Assembly (NCBI GenBank): GCA_021014325.1
Contig: CM037472.1
Location: forward strand, 1,612,001-1,676,000
Direction of reading: 5' to 3'
Origin: Plazaster borealis
Taxonomy: Eukaryota > Echinodermata > Asteroidea > Forcipulatida > Labidiasteridae
DNA: 64,000 nt
In this document: piece after piece, positions 34,161 to 47,715 of the stretch
Position numbering within the stretch: the first letter of the stretch is position 1
Layout of the letters: each line of letters starts with the position of its first letter
Notes under the pieces: model-generated
What the model saw: the letters and a program-made list of their open reading frames with translations, nothing else
Databases searched by the model: none
What the model was told of the DNA's origin: nothing
Made by a program: the position numbers and the translations under genes

Positions 34161-34596
34161 TTTGTTTATCTAAGAATGCCAACTGTAATCCAATGACTTT
34201 GTTTACATTGAACTCCATCTATGACATAAATCTGTATGTATACCTCGTTCTTAAAGTGTATATAAACCGAGCAAATGCTGACATTTTACCACAGCTTTTG
34301 TTAATACAGTTGTCTTAAGTTGATAACTTTATATTCTAGAAATACATAACAAAGTATTGCCGTTATACGACTGTTGACTGTTTAAACGGTTGCATTTTGA
34401 AAATGCTCAGTGCCTCTTGTATCTTTCCTATTTCAATTTTTTCTTCTCATCTTTGTGTCCGATTTCACATCAACATATTTAATTGCTACAAACTGGGCCT
34501 GAAAGAATTGCAAAAACCCCAGTTTATTATAGTGTTGACTCTTCCTGAATCGAGAAGTGCCAGAAAACCGACTGAAGTAGAGAATCCAACTTGCGG

Positions 34597-34973
34597 TTAA
34601 AGGCACTGTACACGTTTGGTAATTACTCAAAAAGAAATAGCATAACAAATTACTTGATAACGAGCAACGGAGAGCTGTTGATAATATCAAACATTGTGAG
34701 AAACGACTCATTCTGAAGTTACGTAGTTTTTGAGAAGTAAAAGTAAATTCTCACTGGATCTGAAAAAAGACTTCTGGCCAAAGGTCTTTTTTCAGGCATC
34801 TGAAAGCACACAAATTTGTGCAACAAGGGTGTTTTTTCTTTCATTATTTTCTTGCGACTTCGATGACCAATTGAGCCCAAATTTTCACAGGTTTGTTATT
34901 TTATGCATATGTTGGGACACACCAAGTGAGAACACTGATCTTGACAATTTCCAAACGTTTCCAGTGCCTTTAA
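34597..34973 (-). mobile_element. TTAA MITE E1
   Basis: TTAA at both ends; the central palindrome differs (AGACTTCTGGCCAAAGGTCT). It lies 0.5 kb after the K2P stop. Confidence 0.8.
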
Positions 34974-35398
34974 GCACTATACACACATCTAGCAATTATA
35001 AAGTTTATTGTATAAACACGTTACCGGATGGCCATTGTGCTTTATAATAGACGCATAGAGTGTTATTTTTTTCAAATGCGTAATCATTTATCATTATTAT
35101 TTATTCAGCCATCACAACAGTACAAGACAATACAACAATATTTCCAGATGGGCTTGGAGAAACAAAAGCAAAGTAATTACTACGATACATAGACCTGCTG
35201 CATCACATCTGGTTGTTAAACAAATAGATAAAATATATAATATTTCATGTAAAAATAATAGACAAGAAAATAAACCAAAAAATAAAATAAAAATAAAAAA
35301 TTCATTATTTCATCTAACATGAAACAGATCCGGGTCCGGATATTATTTGAACCAACAGTAAACATATAGATATGATTAATATTTCTATGATATAGTGT

Positions 35399-35750
35399 TT
35401 AAAGGTATTGTACACTTTTGGTAACAGCTCAAAATCAGTGTCCACATTTTGTGTGATTCAACATATGCATGAACAAACAAACCTGTGAAAGTTTGAGCTC
35501 AATTGGTCATCGAGGTCACGAGAAAATAGTGAAAAGAGACCTTAAGTGTTTTCTGTTTTTTCAAACATCGAGTTTTTATCGTGCGTGGTAAAAACTATTG
35601 TTTTACTCATTTCTCAGAAACGATAGCATTTTAGGCAGAAATATTTTAAAGAACCTTTCAACCATTACTTACTTTAAATCATGTAAGTTATGTGTGAATC
35701 TGTGAACATTTGTGTTTTTCGATCTTACCAATAGTGTACAGGGCTTTTAA
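35399..35750 (+). mobile_element. TTAA MITE E6
   Basis: TTAAAGGTATTGTACACTTT ... GTGTACAGGGCTTTTAA. The body (TCAACATATGCATGAACAAA ... GAGCTCAATTGGTCATCGAG) is distantly related to E1. A decayed relative is at about 18480-18800. Confidence 0.75.
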
Positions 35751-36343
35751 ATGACGTTATCTCCATTAGAGCTTTCGAGAAAGCCAATGATGATTACGTC
35801 ATACAAAATGCTCACAAGGGAGTGACGTCACACTTCCGAACAGGATAAATCTAATTGTACAGACCGTGCACATTTCCCTGGTACTCCATCATTGATTGCT
35901 CTAATGGACACCTAGATTGGCTGTGTGTGATGTTGTTCCCATTTGCAAACTCACGCGAGAACTCACACGAGAACACAACTCATTAAACTGGTAAAGAATA
36001 TCTTTTAAGACGTTTGTTGGTATTTTAGGGAAACAAATAAATAAAATTGAGTTTACAGTGAATGGCGCATAGATATATAAAAAAGGAAATGAAATTTCAA
36101 TGTTTTTTATCAAATTAATGTGAATATTTTGTTATACGATATTGTACTCTATTATGTAAATAAGCTATGCAAATTTTAAGCTTACGAAGGCCTACACCTG
36201 CAAGTGTACTTTTAATGAAATGAAACTTAATTCATTTATAAACATTTAAAAAGTACATGTTCAGCTGAATATTAACACTATGTTTTTAATTTCCTGAGAA
36301 CAAATATTAAATAACGTTTCAGTTTTGGGTTGAGAGATTTCTT

Positions 36344-36716
36344 TTAAAGGTATCGTACACGTTTGGTAGTGACTCAAAACAAATATTGGCATAAAAAACT
36401 TACTTGGTAACAAGCAACGGAGAGCTGTTGGTAGTATAAAACATTTTAGGAAACGACTCCCTCAGAAGTAACGTAGTTTTTGAGAAAGAGGTAATTTCTC
36501 ACTAAAATAAATAAAGACTTCTTGCAAGAAGTTTTTATTCCTATCTGAAAGCACACAAATTTGTACAAGGGTATTTTTTCTTTCATAATTTTCTTGCAAC
36601 TTCGATGACCAATTGAGCCCAAATTTTCACAGGCTTGTTATTTTATGCATATGTTGGGATACACCAAGTGAGAACACTGGTCTTTGACAATTTCCAAACG
36701 TGTTCAGTGCCTTTAA
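36344..36716 (-). mobile_element. TTAA MITE E1
   Basis: Full-length reverse copy, TTAA at 36344-36347 and 36713-36716. Confidence 0.85.
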
Positions 36717-37340
36717 ATCTCCATTTAGCTTCGATTGAGAGAAAAAAAAACCCAATTTTTTTAAACACAGAAAGAACGGTTTCAGTGGTGTGTACAGACC
36801 GCTTGCACTGACGTCATAAGCAGGCTAACAGTCTACTCATTACACGGTCCGCCATTTTGCAAATTGCTTAACAAGTTGGCGAGCGTGCACCCTTCTTAAG
36901 AGTGACCGAATCAATGCACCGAGCCCCATTAATATTATTTTTGGAGGCCCTCCAAAATTTCTGTAAATGACAGCTTTGAGGGTCAATAGTTTTGAGGGCT
37001 GGTTGAAACAGGGTCCAAGATTTGAAACTCAGTGGATCTCAATTTTGGGGTATTTTTCGGTAATAGGCCCTGAAAGAGTGTCATATTTCGTGTAGAACCC
37101 CTTTCCAGAAATGGCAAATTTTCTGTTTGGAAATCAACACTTCTGTAGTGGTTTTGTTTTTCTTTGTAACAGGTGTATAGCTATGAAAGTCCCCATACTC
37201 TTCCTATGGAATAGGAAAGACAACTAAATTTAGAATGTCACTGCACATTCGTGTTTTTATTTCAAAAAACTGAGAGACTTTTAACTATTTTTGTTTAGTA
37301 TTTTTTGGAACATTTATCATTCAGCGTTGGTTGCTAGACA

Positions 37341-37717
37341 CTCTAAAAACTTCCGGGTCAGAATTGACCCGGTTCCGGGTCCCATGGGGCCTGACCCATT
37401 CCTGGATCAGTTTGACCCGGAATCTGTGCCAAAATGATCCGAAAACTCTGTCAAACTAAAGCAAAATCCGGGTCAGAATCTGACAAAATCAAAGCTAGAA
37501 ATGGCTCAGGTCCACTTAGACCTAGACTTGACTCAAGTCCCAATCCCGTGCCATCGCCATAAAACCACATTTTGACGGCGAGCGCGCACTGTACGGCTTG
37601 TTTGCTAGTTGGCGCGATATGCTTGGAGACCTCTCGCACGAGAACGGGACTTGAATCAAGTCTAACTTAGACCCGGAATCCGAGTCAATTCTGACCCATG
37701 AGGTTTTAGAATGTACT
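37341..37717. mobile_element. GGGTCA-family MITE (E2), enlarged
   Basis: ACACTCTAAAAACTTCCGGG ... CATGAGGTTTTAGAATGT. The interior is longer than in other copies, with a foreign-looking segment at about 37490-37650. Confidence 0.65.
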
Positions 37718-38917
37718 GGGTATGCATTTTTAAATGAGTGACCTTTCAAATTGAAACTATGTCATGATCCATTAATTTGTGTTTGTTAAAGACAAATTAT
37801 GTAATTAGTCTTCTAATTGAAATGTTGAATCCTAAAAAACACACAACAAACTGTCTTTTCCCGAAGTAAAGATAGTGAAAATCGTGGATTTTGTTTGTTT
37901 GTTTTTTCGTTTGTTTTTTAAACTTTGTCCCATTGTCTTTTGCGTGAAATTAAGAAGACAATACTGAACACTCACCCCCAAAAAAGGAATTAATATTATT
38001 TCATATTGTTTTGATATACCTTTTTTAAGCATAGACTGTAAGTGTAAAAGTACCCGACCATGTAACCTTTGTTTACAAAAAGAGTGACCTTACAACTCCA
38101 GGGCCTTTCTGGCAGGCAAGATGCTACACTGATCATATAGGAAATGTTACATTTTGTGTCATAATTTCCACATCAATTCAAGAGTGATAAAAAATAACAG
38201 CCGAACAAGTTTTGAGATGTGCCCCCTTTCTTCATTCCAAGTTGATACAAAAATCAGACAGTGCAATCTGAATAAAATGTTATATTTAATGTTTTCCTCC
38301 ATTCAGCTGTGTACAAATCGTGCCTGCAGGAAGTCCAGTCTCTGTGACTTTTTTGTGATGTCACAGGTCACAAGGTCTATATACATGAATATTGATAATC
38401 TGACTCTGTGTTGATTTGAATGTTTGTATGCAATCGGAATAATTCAGTTTTTAACGTGTTTTGTTTTGTTTAATACGAGGAGAGAACAAAGCACTTAAAA
38501 GGAGCAATCTTATTATAACTCAGTTCCACCGTAGACCTCAACAGTTGAAATGATTGACTTTTGTCGATAACGAAATTCAATCTAGAATTATAGGTTTAAC
38601 GATATTATTTGTAATCTAGTAATTTTATTGAGGAAATCAAGTACGGCCTACTATAGGGCCTACTTGTCGTTTAAATAAAGTGGAGAATCTAGTGCCGAGT
38701 ATCATAAAACTTTGAATTAATTATTGAAATACTTTGGTGAGGTTTATATTTCACTGTATTTTGTATATAACTATGCATAAACGCTTACATTTTTATACGA
38801 TTGTTTACAAGATATAATTCATGCGTCTCGAAAAATGAATAATTCATTTTGAACATGAATAATTCATTTTAACCCTCACCAAAGGTACAGTAAAAGCATC
38901 TGTTGTTGGGTTACTGG

Positions 38918-39075
38918 AGTCATGGGCTCTTTTCGAAATTACGGTTCGGGCTTAGGCTCCAGTAGCCATTTAGAAAATGTGCGCTTTCCTTATGGGGTTT
39001 CAAACGGTCGCACTGAGTCCAAGCCGGAGCCTAAGCCAGAGCCCAAGCTCGAAGCCTAGGTTTCGAAAAGGCCAT
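38918..39075. mobile_element. CWG-like MITE (GGGCTTTTTCGAAA family)
   Basis: GGGCTCTTTTCGAAATTACG ... GCCTAGGTTTCGAAAAGGC, flanked by CAT on both sides. Internal AAGCC/GGCTT repeats match the element at 48459. Confidence 0.65.
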
Positions 39076-39609
39076 ATATTACTGTCATAAACTTGCGAAC
39101 AGTTGGAGCCCGAACACTTGGCCTGAGTCCGGTGATCAACCGAGCAAAATACTAAGTTGTGTGTTAATATCGTGTAATAACAGCCAATGATCTGTAAGGG
39201 TTCTGAAATGAACCAGTGGTGTAACAACTCTACGTTTCGATCACCGGTTTGCTTTGATCTTCATCAGGGGAAAAAAACAAATCTTACTGACATGTTGTAT
39301 GTTAAAGTAGGATCTTCTTTAAAAAAAACTCATGCCCATGATTTACGATGTTTTCCTACGAGTAAACAAGACGGGATTCAGGCTCGGATTGCCGAGTACA
39401 CTATTTGACTTGGATGGGGTAGAGTTGCATAAAAATATCACCGGTGATTTCAGTGTGGAAAGAACACGATGACCACGTAAACAATGACGTCACACGCGGC
39501 TATTGTCTGCCCTTGGTCTGCCATTTTGGGAGTCAATTGCGCATAACGATATGATGCGGGGCTAACCACGCGCGCATTGCCTAAAATGCGCACTAGAACG
39601 CAGGAGGAA

Positions 39610-39780
39610 TCTGGTCCCAGTTTCAAACAGTAACTAAGCACAACATATGCTTACCAGAATAAGGTTACCATTAAAAACGCTTTGTACCATCTTTGACTGG
39701 TATCCTGCACATTTTTGCTGAGCAGAAAATTGTTAAGCAGTATTTAGTGCTTAAGAGCAGCTCTACACATTATAAGCCCA
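39610..39780. mobile_element. GGCCCAATTTCAT-family MITE, decayed
   Basis: CCCAGTTTCAAACAGTAACT ... GCTTAAGAGCAGCTCTACAC, with typical TTGCTGAGCAGAAAATTGTT inside. A still more decayed relative is at 513-685. Confidence 0.55.
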
Positions 39781-40118
39781 GATCTGACTCCCAAACTGCG
39801 CAACCAAGATATATCGTAGGTGATAACGTCAGGTGAATCGGGTAATTAGGGCTAATTAATACTAACTGTATAAATCTTATTTTTGTGCCTTCCTATTTAC
39901 GAACAATTTTGTACATAAAGAACATAATTACCCGAGATGACTTATGGAAAGATTTGTATGTATAACTTGAGAATGGTGACCAGATATAAGTTTATTTTCA
40001 GTAATGGCCATGATGAAAAATTGATTGCTATCTAATAAATGATTTTCATAATCGAATATCATAAAATCAAAGTTTCCATGATTACTTATTACAGTCTGAG
40101 CTTATTTTTGAGGCCATT

Positions 40119-40151
40119 AGTTGTTTGTTTGTTTGTTTGTTTGTTTGTTTG
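40119..40151. repeat. (GTTT)n microsatellite
   Basis: About eight GTTT units. Similar but shorter TTTG-rich low-complexity DNA is at 45985-46085. Confidence 0.9.
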
Positions 40152-41548
40152 TCTATCGGGTGTTTTATGTGCTTGCTGCCCGCCCTGACCTCCCGCTTTG
40201 AGCCTTTAATATAAGTTAATTTCGCAGTGTTTTGACTCTGTTTCAAAATCTGTCCTTTATTCAACAAAGTCCCGTAGTGTTAAAGCTCCTTTGTACATTA
40301 TTGTACTGGGTTGCCCCTTTAAGTTTCGTGGTATTTTGCTCATCGAGTACAAGTTTGTCCCTTCTACCCACTCCTCCTTTAAGATAGCCTATTCGTATTT
40401 TGAGGGCGCTACTTTCGTAATAGACTGTGTAAATTTCGCGCGTATGGAAATGAGAAAACAACTCGAACGAAGACTACATTTTTCTATGAAATCAAATCTT
40501 CTTCTTCAATTCTATTTATACAAAATCCTTGAAAATAAAATTTATCCATAACAATTATGTTACAACAACAATTTCAAATGTGTAATTTGTAAATTTAACG
40601 CTGAAGAAGAAAAATTAAAATTTGAGACGAGGATACTTCTCTTGAGATTTGTCAATCAAAACAGAAATTTCTGCGACCATTATGACGACAACATGAACAT
40701 CAATTGGGCAAAATTCGTAAATTGTTTACAAGCGACCCGAAATGGAGGTCAAGTATTATTAGCTGGTTTTCTTTGTTGTACAAATACGTCACTTTCATGA
40801 ATCATGGTTAAATTTGACTTTCCCAACATTATGATATAGCCTATTGTGTGTAGCCATAAACGACGTTAAGCTAAAGTATTCGAAGAAACAGAATTGTGCA
40901 CACGTAAAACTCAATATGGTGGAACCAACTTGGTCCCGGAAGTTCGAATACGCGCGAGACTTTTGCCCCGTGTATGCTGTTCATGTAATACTTCCTTATT
41001 CGTGTCTTTGTTGACCTTTTACGTCATGATTGTTTAGAAAAGGTCAATGTCAACATCGCGGGTGTTTTCAATCGTGTTTTGTAAAAACTCGGGTATTCCA
41101 AGTTTCCTGCCTATTCTATAAAGCTAGCGTGTGAAAACAACCTCCCATTATGTACTCACGTTAAAGGTAAATACCAGTGCACAATTTCATGTTTTTGTTT
41201 GAATGTTTTTTCAGGAACATCACACCACAATTTCATGCCCGTATTCTCCTGAACTCAATTATCCACTCAATCGAAAACAAGCTCGTCCCTTACCAAATAT
41301 TTGCACAAAGATATTAATCAATTTTTGTTGATATCCAAAAAGCATGAGTAGTCATTTATTCACGCTGTACTGAACCTCAACGCAAGATGTTATTTGCTTT
41401 ATTCATTTACTCACGTGCCTGCTAATTTGTCGACTATTACATCAAAATAACCGCATAATTGACCAATTATTAATGTCAACAGACATGGACTATAAATGCA
41501 CATGTCCTGTGAATATCTTTTTTGTCACGTCACTTTTTAGTGGGACAG

Positions 41549-42352
41549 ATAGGGGAAATATTTGGGGGATTGTGCCTTTGATGATACAAGCAAGGAATTT
41601 GGCGCACAGTCAGCGTATTCTATGAAAAAATGTAGGTATAGCCTATAACAAGCTATTTTTTAATTTTTCAAAATGGCTGCCATTGCTTGTTATTCTAACT
41701 ATATTTTCTAACTATATTTTTCAAAAGACAAATCTGCGATGAAACTATGGCCAAATATCTTTCTCATGACATACTCTGACCATTAAAGGCACTGAACACG
41801 TTTGGAAATTGTCAAAGACCAGTGTTCTCACTTGGTGTATCCCAACATATGCATAAAATAACAAACCTGTGAAAACTTGGGCTCAATTGGTCATCGAAGT
41901 TGCAAGAAAACTATGAAAGAAAAACACCCTTGTTGTACAAATTTGTGTGCTTTCAAATAGGAATAAAAACTTCTTGCAAGAAGTTTTTATTATTTTAGTG
42001 AGAAATTACCTCTTTCTCAAAAACTACGTTACTTCAGAGGGAGTCGTTTCCTACAATGTTTTATACTATCAACAGCTCTCCGTTGCTTGTTACCAAGTTA
42101 ATTTTTGTATTCTAATATTTGTTTTGAGTCATTACCAAACGTGTACGATACCTTTAAAGCTCCATGCTCTGACTGTATGCAAAATTCAAAGTTCCTTGTT
42201 GTTCCACCAATATTTTTTTAAAGACAAATCTGCGATGGCCCTATAATGGCCAAATATCTTACTCATGACAAACCCGGTCTCTGACTATGTGCCAAATCAA
42301 TGCTTGTATCATCAACGGCAAAACTTCCCCAAATATATTTCCTCTTTCTTCC
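41549..42352. mobile_element. E3 inverted-repeat element with nested E1
   Basis: Arms of about 60 bp: GGGGAAATATTTGGGGGATT ... GATACAAGCAAGGAATTTGG, answered by CCAAATCAATGCTTGTATC ... CCCCAAATATATTTCC. A segment AAAGACAAATCTGCGATG ... GGCCAAATATCTT is present on both sides of the nested E1. Confidence 0.65.
41783..42157 (+). mobile_element. TTAA MITE E1 nested in E3
   Basis: TTAA at 41783-41786 and 42154-42157. Confidence 0.85.
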
Positions 42353-42847
42353 CCACTATTTATTTCTGTCGGGGATCAGGTGCACGTATGGGCTTATTTC
42401 AATCGCTGCAATCAAAGTAAGCAACTGTGATAATTGTGATGTGGTCTTCAACTTTGAAAGATGATGGAACGGGACATGTGACATGTCCGTCACCGAACCC
42501 GATGCGAGCACAAGTTGTATAGTCTATCAATGACGATGGTGATGAAGAAATAATTCTTTAGAGAATTGAACTTTGTAATTAGTGATTGCAGAAAATCACC
42601 AATCATGTATAATAAAACTGACAAGACCACACTACCATTATTTAATATTTTCTATAAAACATTTAATAAAAACATCACAAGCGATGCCCAATGCAGTGGT
42701 GTTTTGGCTGGTAATATTTCTACTAAACAACACATTTTCTGTTAATAGCAAATGTTTGTTTTTGATTATATTCTGTGGTCATAAATTAGCTGTGGTGGAA
42801 CACGTTTAAAAATTGGTGGAGGGGGGGGACTAAAGTCATAGGCCTGC

Positions 42848-43057
42848 ACTGCAAAAACTGGGGTGTTAAATTTGACACAATGGGTGTTGTCACATATAGA
42901 TACCAAAAAGAATGAAAAGTTACACCATAGGGTGTTAAAATAACACAAATTTCTGCCAACACAATTACATTGGTGTTTATTTAACACCCAAACTCTTGTG
43001 TATCTTTATGTGACACCAGCCACGGTGTCAATTTTAACACCCCCGTTTTTACAGTGT
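42848..43057. mobile_element. E8 MITE
   Basis: CACTGCAAAAACTGGGGTGT ... CACCCCCGTTTTTACAGTG. Family assignment uncertain (CACTG end). Confidence 0.75.
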
Positions 43058-43311
43058 ACATCACTTCCATGTGCCACAAAAATGCCATAATTATATCAGA
43101 TGTCAAGGAAGATGTTTACACAGAAATTAAGAAACGTACACGATATCACCTAATAATTTTGACGAAATTCTGTTGTGCGATGTATTTATATTTTTGAAAA
43201 CCTGACTCAGAATCGGACGCAGTTTTGTCGATTTTTTATCAGCACAAAACAAATTCGGGGAAATAATATCACAGTGATGTAAACTCAAACCGAAACTAAG
43301 AATGTTTTTCT

Positions 43312-43684
43312 TTAAAGGCACTGAACACGTTTGGAAATTGTCAAAGACCAGTGTTCTCACTTGGTGTATCTCAACATATGCATAAAATAACAAGCCTGTG
43401 AAAATTTGGGCTCAATTGGTCATCGAAGTTGCAAGAAAATTATGAAAGAAAAAACACCCTTGTTGTACAAATTTGTGTGCTTTCAGATAGAAATAAAAAC
43501 TTCTTGCAAGAAGTTTTTATTATTTTAGTGAGAAATAACCTCTTTCTCAAAAACTACGTTACTTCAGAGGGAGTCGTTTCCTACAATGTTTTATACTATC
43601 AACAGCTCTCCGTTGCTTGTTACCAAGTAAGTTTTTATGCTAATATTTGTTTTGAGTCATTACCAAACGTGTACGATACCTTTA
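43312..43684 (+). mobile_element. TTAA MITE E1
   Basis: The left TTAA is intact; the right one has become TTAG. Confidence 0.8.
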
Positions 43685-43759
43685 GACAAGGTCAGAGCAA
43701 AGCTGGACTCACACGGTGCTCTCAGCGTTAGATTTTATAAATACAGGACTCAAGGACGA

Positions 43760-44045
43760 GATTTGACAAATAATATGACAATTTCTGAAGAACGTCTTAA
43801 AATCCTCCGATAACCCCTTACTCTAAACCCAGAACCTCTCAGGTGTTACAATCCAGGAGGTTTACAGACTCTGTGCATCACCAGAAATATAAAACTACAG
43901 GTTTGGACTCAGTGTGGATTGTTATTTCTTTCTCCCTAGTGACTGCTTTACTTTTTTTCAGGAAAAAATTTAAGGCTCGAGGAGATTTTGAGAAAATCTT
44001 GAAATCATGAAAAATCCTGAGAAATCACGCTCATGAGGATTCGGA
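43760..44045. repeat. Dispersed repeat, copy 1
   Basis: GTGTTACAATCCAGGAGGTT ... GGAGATTTTGAGAAAATCTT; matches 47400-47715 in order with about 20% difference. Confidence 0.55.
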
Positions 44046-44213
44046 ACCTTGGAAAGGAGGTGGGTGGGTCTTCCTGAACTGCCTAAGGTTGATAAAGAAT
44101 TTGGAGTCACCGGTTATTACCTGTATAAACAGTGAGACGGGAGGTGGGACAGAGGTCAGACGAGCCACAGCAGGGTACGGTTTCGATCTCCTCCCGGTGA
44201 GTTGACAACCTCG

Positions 44214-44406
44214 GGCCCAGTTTCGTAGAGCTGCTTAAGCAGAAAATGTCGCTTAACAATTTTCTGCTTAGCACAAAATGAGCAGGATATCAATCACTGA
44301 TGGTTTCATGTGACATGGTATTTTGGTTGGTAACCTTATTCTGGTAAGCATAACTGTGTTGTGCTTAGCTACTTGTTGTGCTTAAGCAGCTCTATGTAAT
44401 TGGGTC
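44214..44406. mobile_element. CWG-type MITE, first of a tandem pair
   Basis: GGCCCAGTTTCGTAGAGCTG ... CTATGTAATTGGGTC, followed by CTG (44407-44409). Confidence 0.7.
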
Positions 44407-44409
44407 CTG

Positions 44410-44712
44410 GGCCCAGATTCATAAAGCATGTTAGCAGACGTTCTCTGCTTACGGAGCAACCCTTAGCACAGTTTCTATTTCATAAACACTGCTAACCGTA
44501 AAAATAAAAAAAGGAAAAGGCAATTGCTAGCTTGCCGGCAGTTCTTGTAAGCAGTGCCCGATTTAGCACAGAAAGATCTTGCTTAACAGAAACTGATTAC
44601 CAGCAAAATTCCATAAAGTGTACATTGTTGCAACTGGTGCCCCACATTGTTTGCTAAACAAAGACATTTGCTAAGCAGTATTTTCTGCTTAACAGCTTTA
44701 TGAAATTGGGCC
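44410..44712. mobile_element. CWG-type MITE, second of a tandem pair
   Basis: Begins GGCCCAGATTCATAAAGC directly after the CTG, ends ATGAAATTGGGCC followed by CAG (44713-44715). It is longer than the family norm, with an extra internal segment. Confidence 0.65.
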
Positions 44713-45417
44713 CAGATGAGTGACGCAATAATGCAAATCCATTGTAGACATTCGCTGTTAATTCTTCTTGATCGTTCATGAAAAAATACACTTTTGCTTA
44801 CGCATGTTTTTCTGCTGTAGTAAGCACAACAAAGGTAAACAGCTTGATGGATTTCGGCTCAGTGCGTAATCGCACAAACAAAATGTATACATCAGCCGTG
44901 CATTATTTTGTAAAAATTACCCATTGATGCGTCAGTACATAGGACAATCGTTATCCATGTCAATGAAACACACTTATGTTGCTAAGTTCATTCTTGAGTT
45001 ATTGATCTTTTTAATAAAATTATTGTGTCAAAGCGGGCAAGTAATTGGATTTTGCTTTTAACATCGGCCAAAGTATATATACTCGTGTAATGATTGCTGG
45101 TATACAGTTTGTATTGCAATTCGCAAGGGGGAAGAATTGATATCGAGAAATGAAACCGGCCCATTTAATGTTCAGCAATAGTTATCATCAATCGGGAGGC
45201 AATCCACAATCGGTGCAAATGCACTACATAATTTCTTCATGCGATTAGAATAAATGTAGGGTATTCATATTGATTTCATAAAATGAATAAGTAACTTCAG
45301 TTATGGCCACACCCCCTCTTGTTACAAAGGCACCAATACGAATAGATTGTATACATTGGCAACGTAAATACGGTTGTACAATATGAACACACTGTACATT
45401 TAAATGAAAGTCCAAGG

Positions 45418-45600
45418 CCCAATTTCATAGAGCAGCAATATTGCTTTATAGTTATCTGCTTTGCAAAAATAAGCAGGACACCAGTCACATAAAACGGTAT
45501 ACATGTGGAATGGCATTTTGGCTGGTAACCTTAATTTGTTAGTATTGTTAAGCATAATTTGTTTGGGTGCTTAGCTAATTGTTGTGCTTAAGTAAATTTG
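45418..45600. mobile_element. GGCCCAATTTCAT-family MITE, right end lost
   Basis: GGCCCAATTTCATAGAGCAG ... TTGTGCTTAAGTAAATTTGG. Confidence 0.6.
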
Positions 45601-46320
45601 GCCGTGTAGGGCGGCCTATATAAATGAAACGAGTATGCGATTTTTCTTTTAAAATCCTCCATCGATAGGCCTTGAGCGGTTTACTCGGAAAGAAGGCAAA
45701 ATAGACTGAGCAAGAACTTAATCGCAGAAGAACATGTCTCCAATTTCCGAAATATCATTGATAAGCAATTGATTTACTGTACATCCATCTCTCCACAGGT
45801 TAGGTTTACAAGCCCACTAATGTTTCCGGAGTGGTTTTGGTGATTTATTTACAAATGTGATCTACAGTAAATTGGCGAAGTATACATGTACACATTCCAC
45901 AGAACCTGAATGTGTATACAAAATTGAAGATTCAAACTCGAGTTGCTGATTGGTTCAATAACAAAAAACAGCTGTGGGGAACAATATTTTTGTTTGTTTG
46001 TTGAGGTGTTGAGGTATTTGTTGGGGGTGTTTGGGCCAGTGTTTGTTGGGGGTGTTTGTTTAATATTATTTGTTTGTTTGTTTTTAGAACAGTAACCTAA
46101 GTTCTCCAGTTTGTAATTACACAATCATGCACAACCGGTGAAAACTTCATGCCGAAAAACGCTTTATGTTTTATAGAGGATTTCAAGTGAAGTTAATGAT
46201 TGGGCTTATTTCGATAGCAACAATCAAAATAAGCAACGTTGATTTGTGGGGGTCTCCAAAATAATGCTATTTCTTGGAACCTTAGGCATTTATGTGAATT
46301 GGACAAAAAGTGAGTTTTCA

Positions 46321-46510
46321 CTCTAAAAACTCCCGGGTCAGAAGAACTTATGACCCTGATTCCGGGTTCCGAGGGGCCTGACCAATTTCTGGGTCAGTAC
46401 GACCCGGACCTGGTCAAAACATGGGATTTCGGGCCGGATTCTGAGTCAGTTTGACCCATTTCTGTGTCACTTTGACACAGACTTTCTGGCCACACTGTGA
46501 GTTTTTAGGT
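46321..46510. mobile_element. GGGTCA-family MITE (E2), right end decayed
   Basis: ACTCTAAAAACTCCCGGGTC then GGGTCAGTACGACCCGG. The right end is reduced to GTGAGTTTTTAG. Confidence 0.6.
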
Positions 46511-47399
46511 AATTACTACACATTACCCTGCACTCAGACTTTGTCTTCACTTGTATTGAAATTCAGTTTAGACAAAATGGGTTCCTACCACCATGCTACC
46601 ACTGTTCCTACAGGATGGTGACTATACCAGGGGGTTGGAATTCTTGTAGAAGGCACCCGAACAGCAAAGTATAATCGGTTCATTTTTATACAACGATCGT
46701 TGCAGAGACTAGAAAACACATCACCAATAAAAAAAACATTATTCATTACCCTCATAAATGAGTCATTGATGTATTTCTACATGAGCTCTCCATTGTTGTT
46801 GCGGTAGGCCTACACAATGTATAAACTTCTTAAGTAGTCTGCCCTGGAGGAAAGTTCATGCTGGGATCGAATTCCATTTCATTATAGAGGCTATAACACC
46901 GCAAACCAATAATGGAGAACCACGGAGCACCATGTACAAACGGATGGGAGAACCATCAAGGAAAAGCGAAATCAGATGACGTCAGTTTAGAGCTCAGGCA
47001 CAACACCAGCCTTGAGGAGAGACTATTTATCACATAGACGGATCCCTCACTTCTAGCTCAGTAAACCATTTAAAAACACGTAGATACGTTTGGGTGTATG
47101 TCTGTTTAAATGCCTATTGTTGTTGTACACGATCGAAACGACTAGAATATTGCCCGGGTAAGTTTGCTCGTTTTTGTCTGATTTTCGAGGTTTTTGCAAG
47201 TCTATCAATAAAATACTTTGCATGATGATAAAAAAAGTTACATTTAAAAAATTATTAATGGATAAAGTGTAGATCGAGACAGAGAAATAACTTGAAAAAT
47301 TAAATTAAATTACTTAATAATTTCTCATGCTTTTCATCAATCAAGTAATGTTTTTAAATCTCACTACACCGAGCTCCATGCATGCATCTACGGATTTAG

Positions 47400-47715
47400 A
47401 CCTAATTCCAGGATGAGATTTAGCAAAAAGGTGACAATTCCTGATAATGGCTTGTAGGCCTGAGTTTCTCCTCAGACTCAAAACCTTCCAGATGTTACAA
47501 TTCAGGTTTACAGACGGTCTGTACTCCGTGCATCACCATAATTCAGAAAATACAAAAATACAAATGTTGTACAGGTTAGGACAGGATGTGGACTAGCCAT
47601 TCTCCCTTAGGTGACTGCTTACTTCTTTCAAGAAAATTTGAAAACTCAAGGAGATTTTGAGAAAGTCATGAAATCAGGAAAACTCCTGAGACATCAGTGT
47701 GACCGTATGGATTCA
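47400..47715. repeat. Dispersed repeat, copy 2
   Basis: ATGTTACAATTCAGGTTTAC ... GGAGATTTTGAGAAAGTCAT. Confidence 0.55.

Larger units (their letters stand above)
37718..41548. other. Gene-free stretch
   Basis: Holds two decayed MITEs (38918, 39610) and a microsatellite, otherwise AT-rich DNA with short meaningless frames (for example 40291-40551). Confidence 0.5.

Noticed and set aside
33635..34218. Reverse-strand frames opposite K2P exon 2 (61 and 183 codons)
   Set aside because: They are antisense shadows of a strongly supported coding exon.
40291..40551. Forward frame of 86 codons
   Set aside because: No similarity recognised, low-complexity AT-rich end, and no supporting splice sites.
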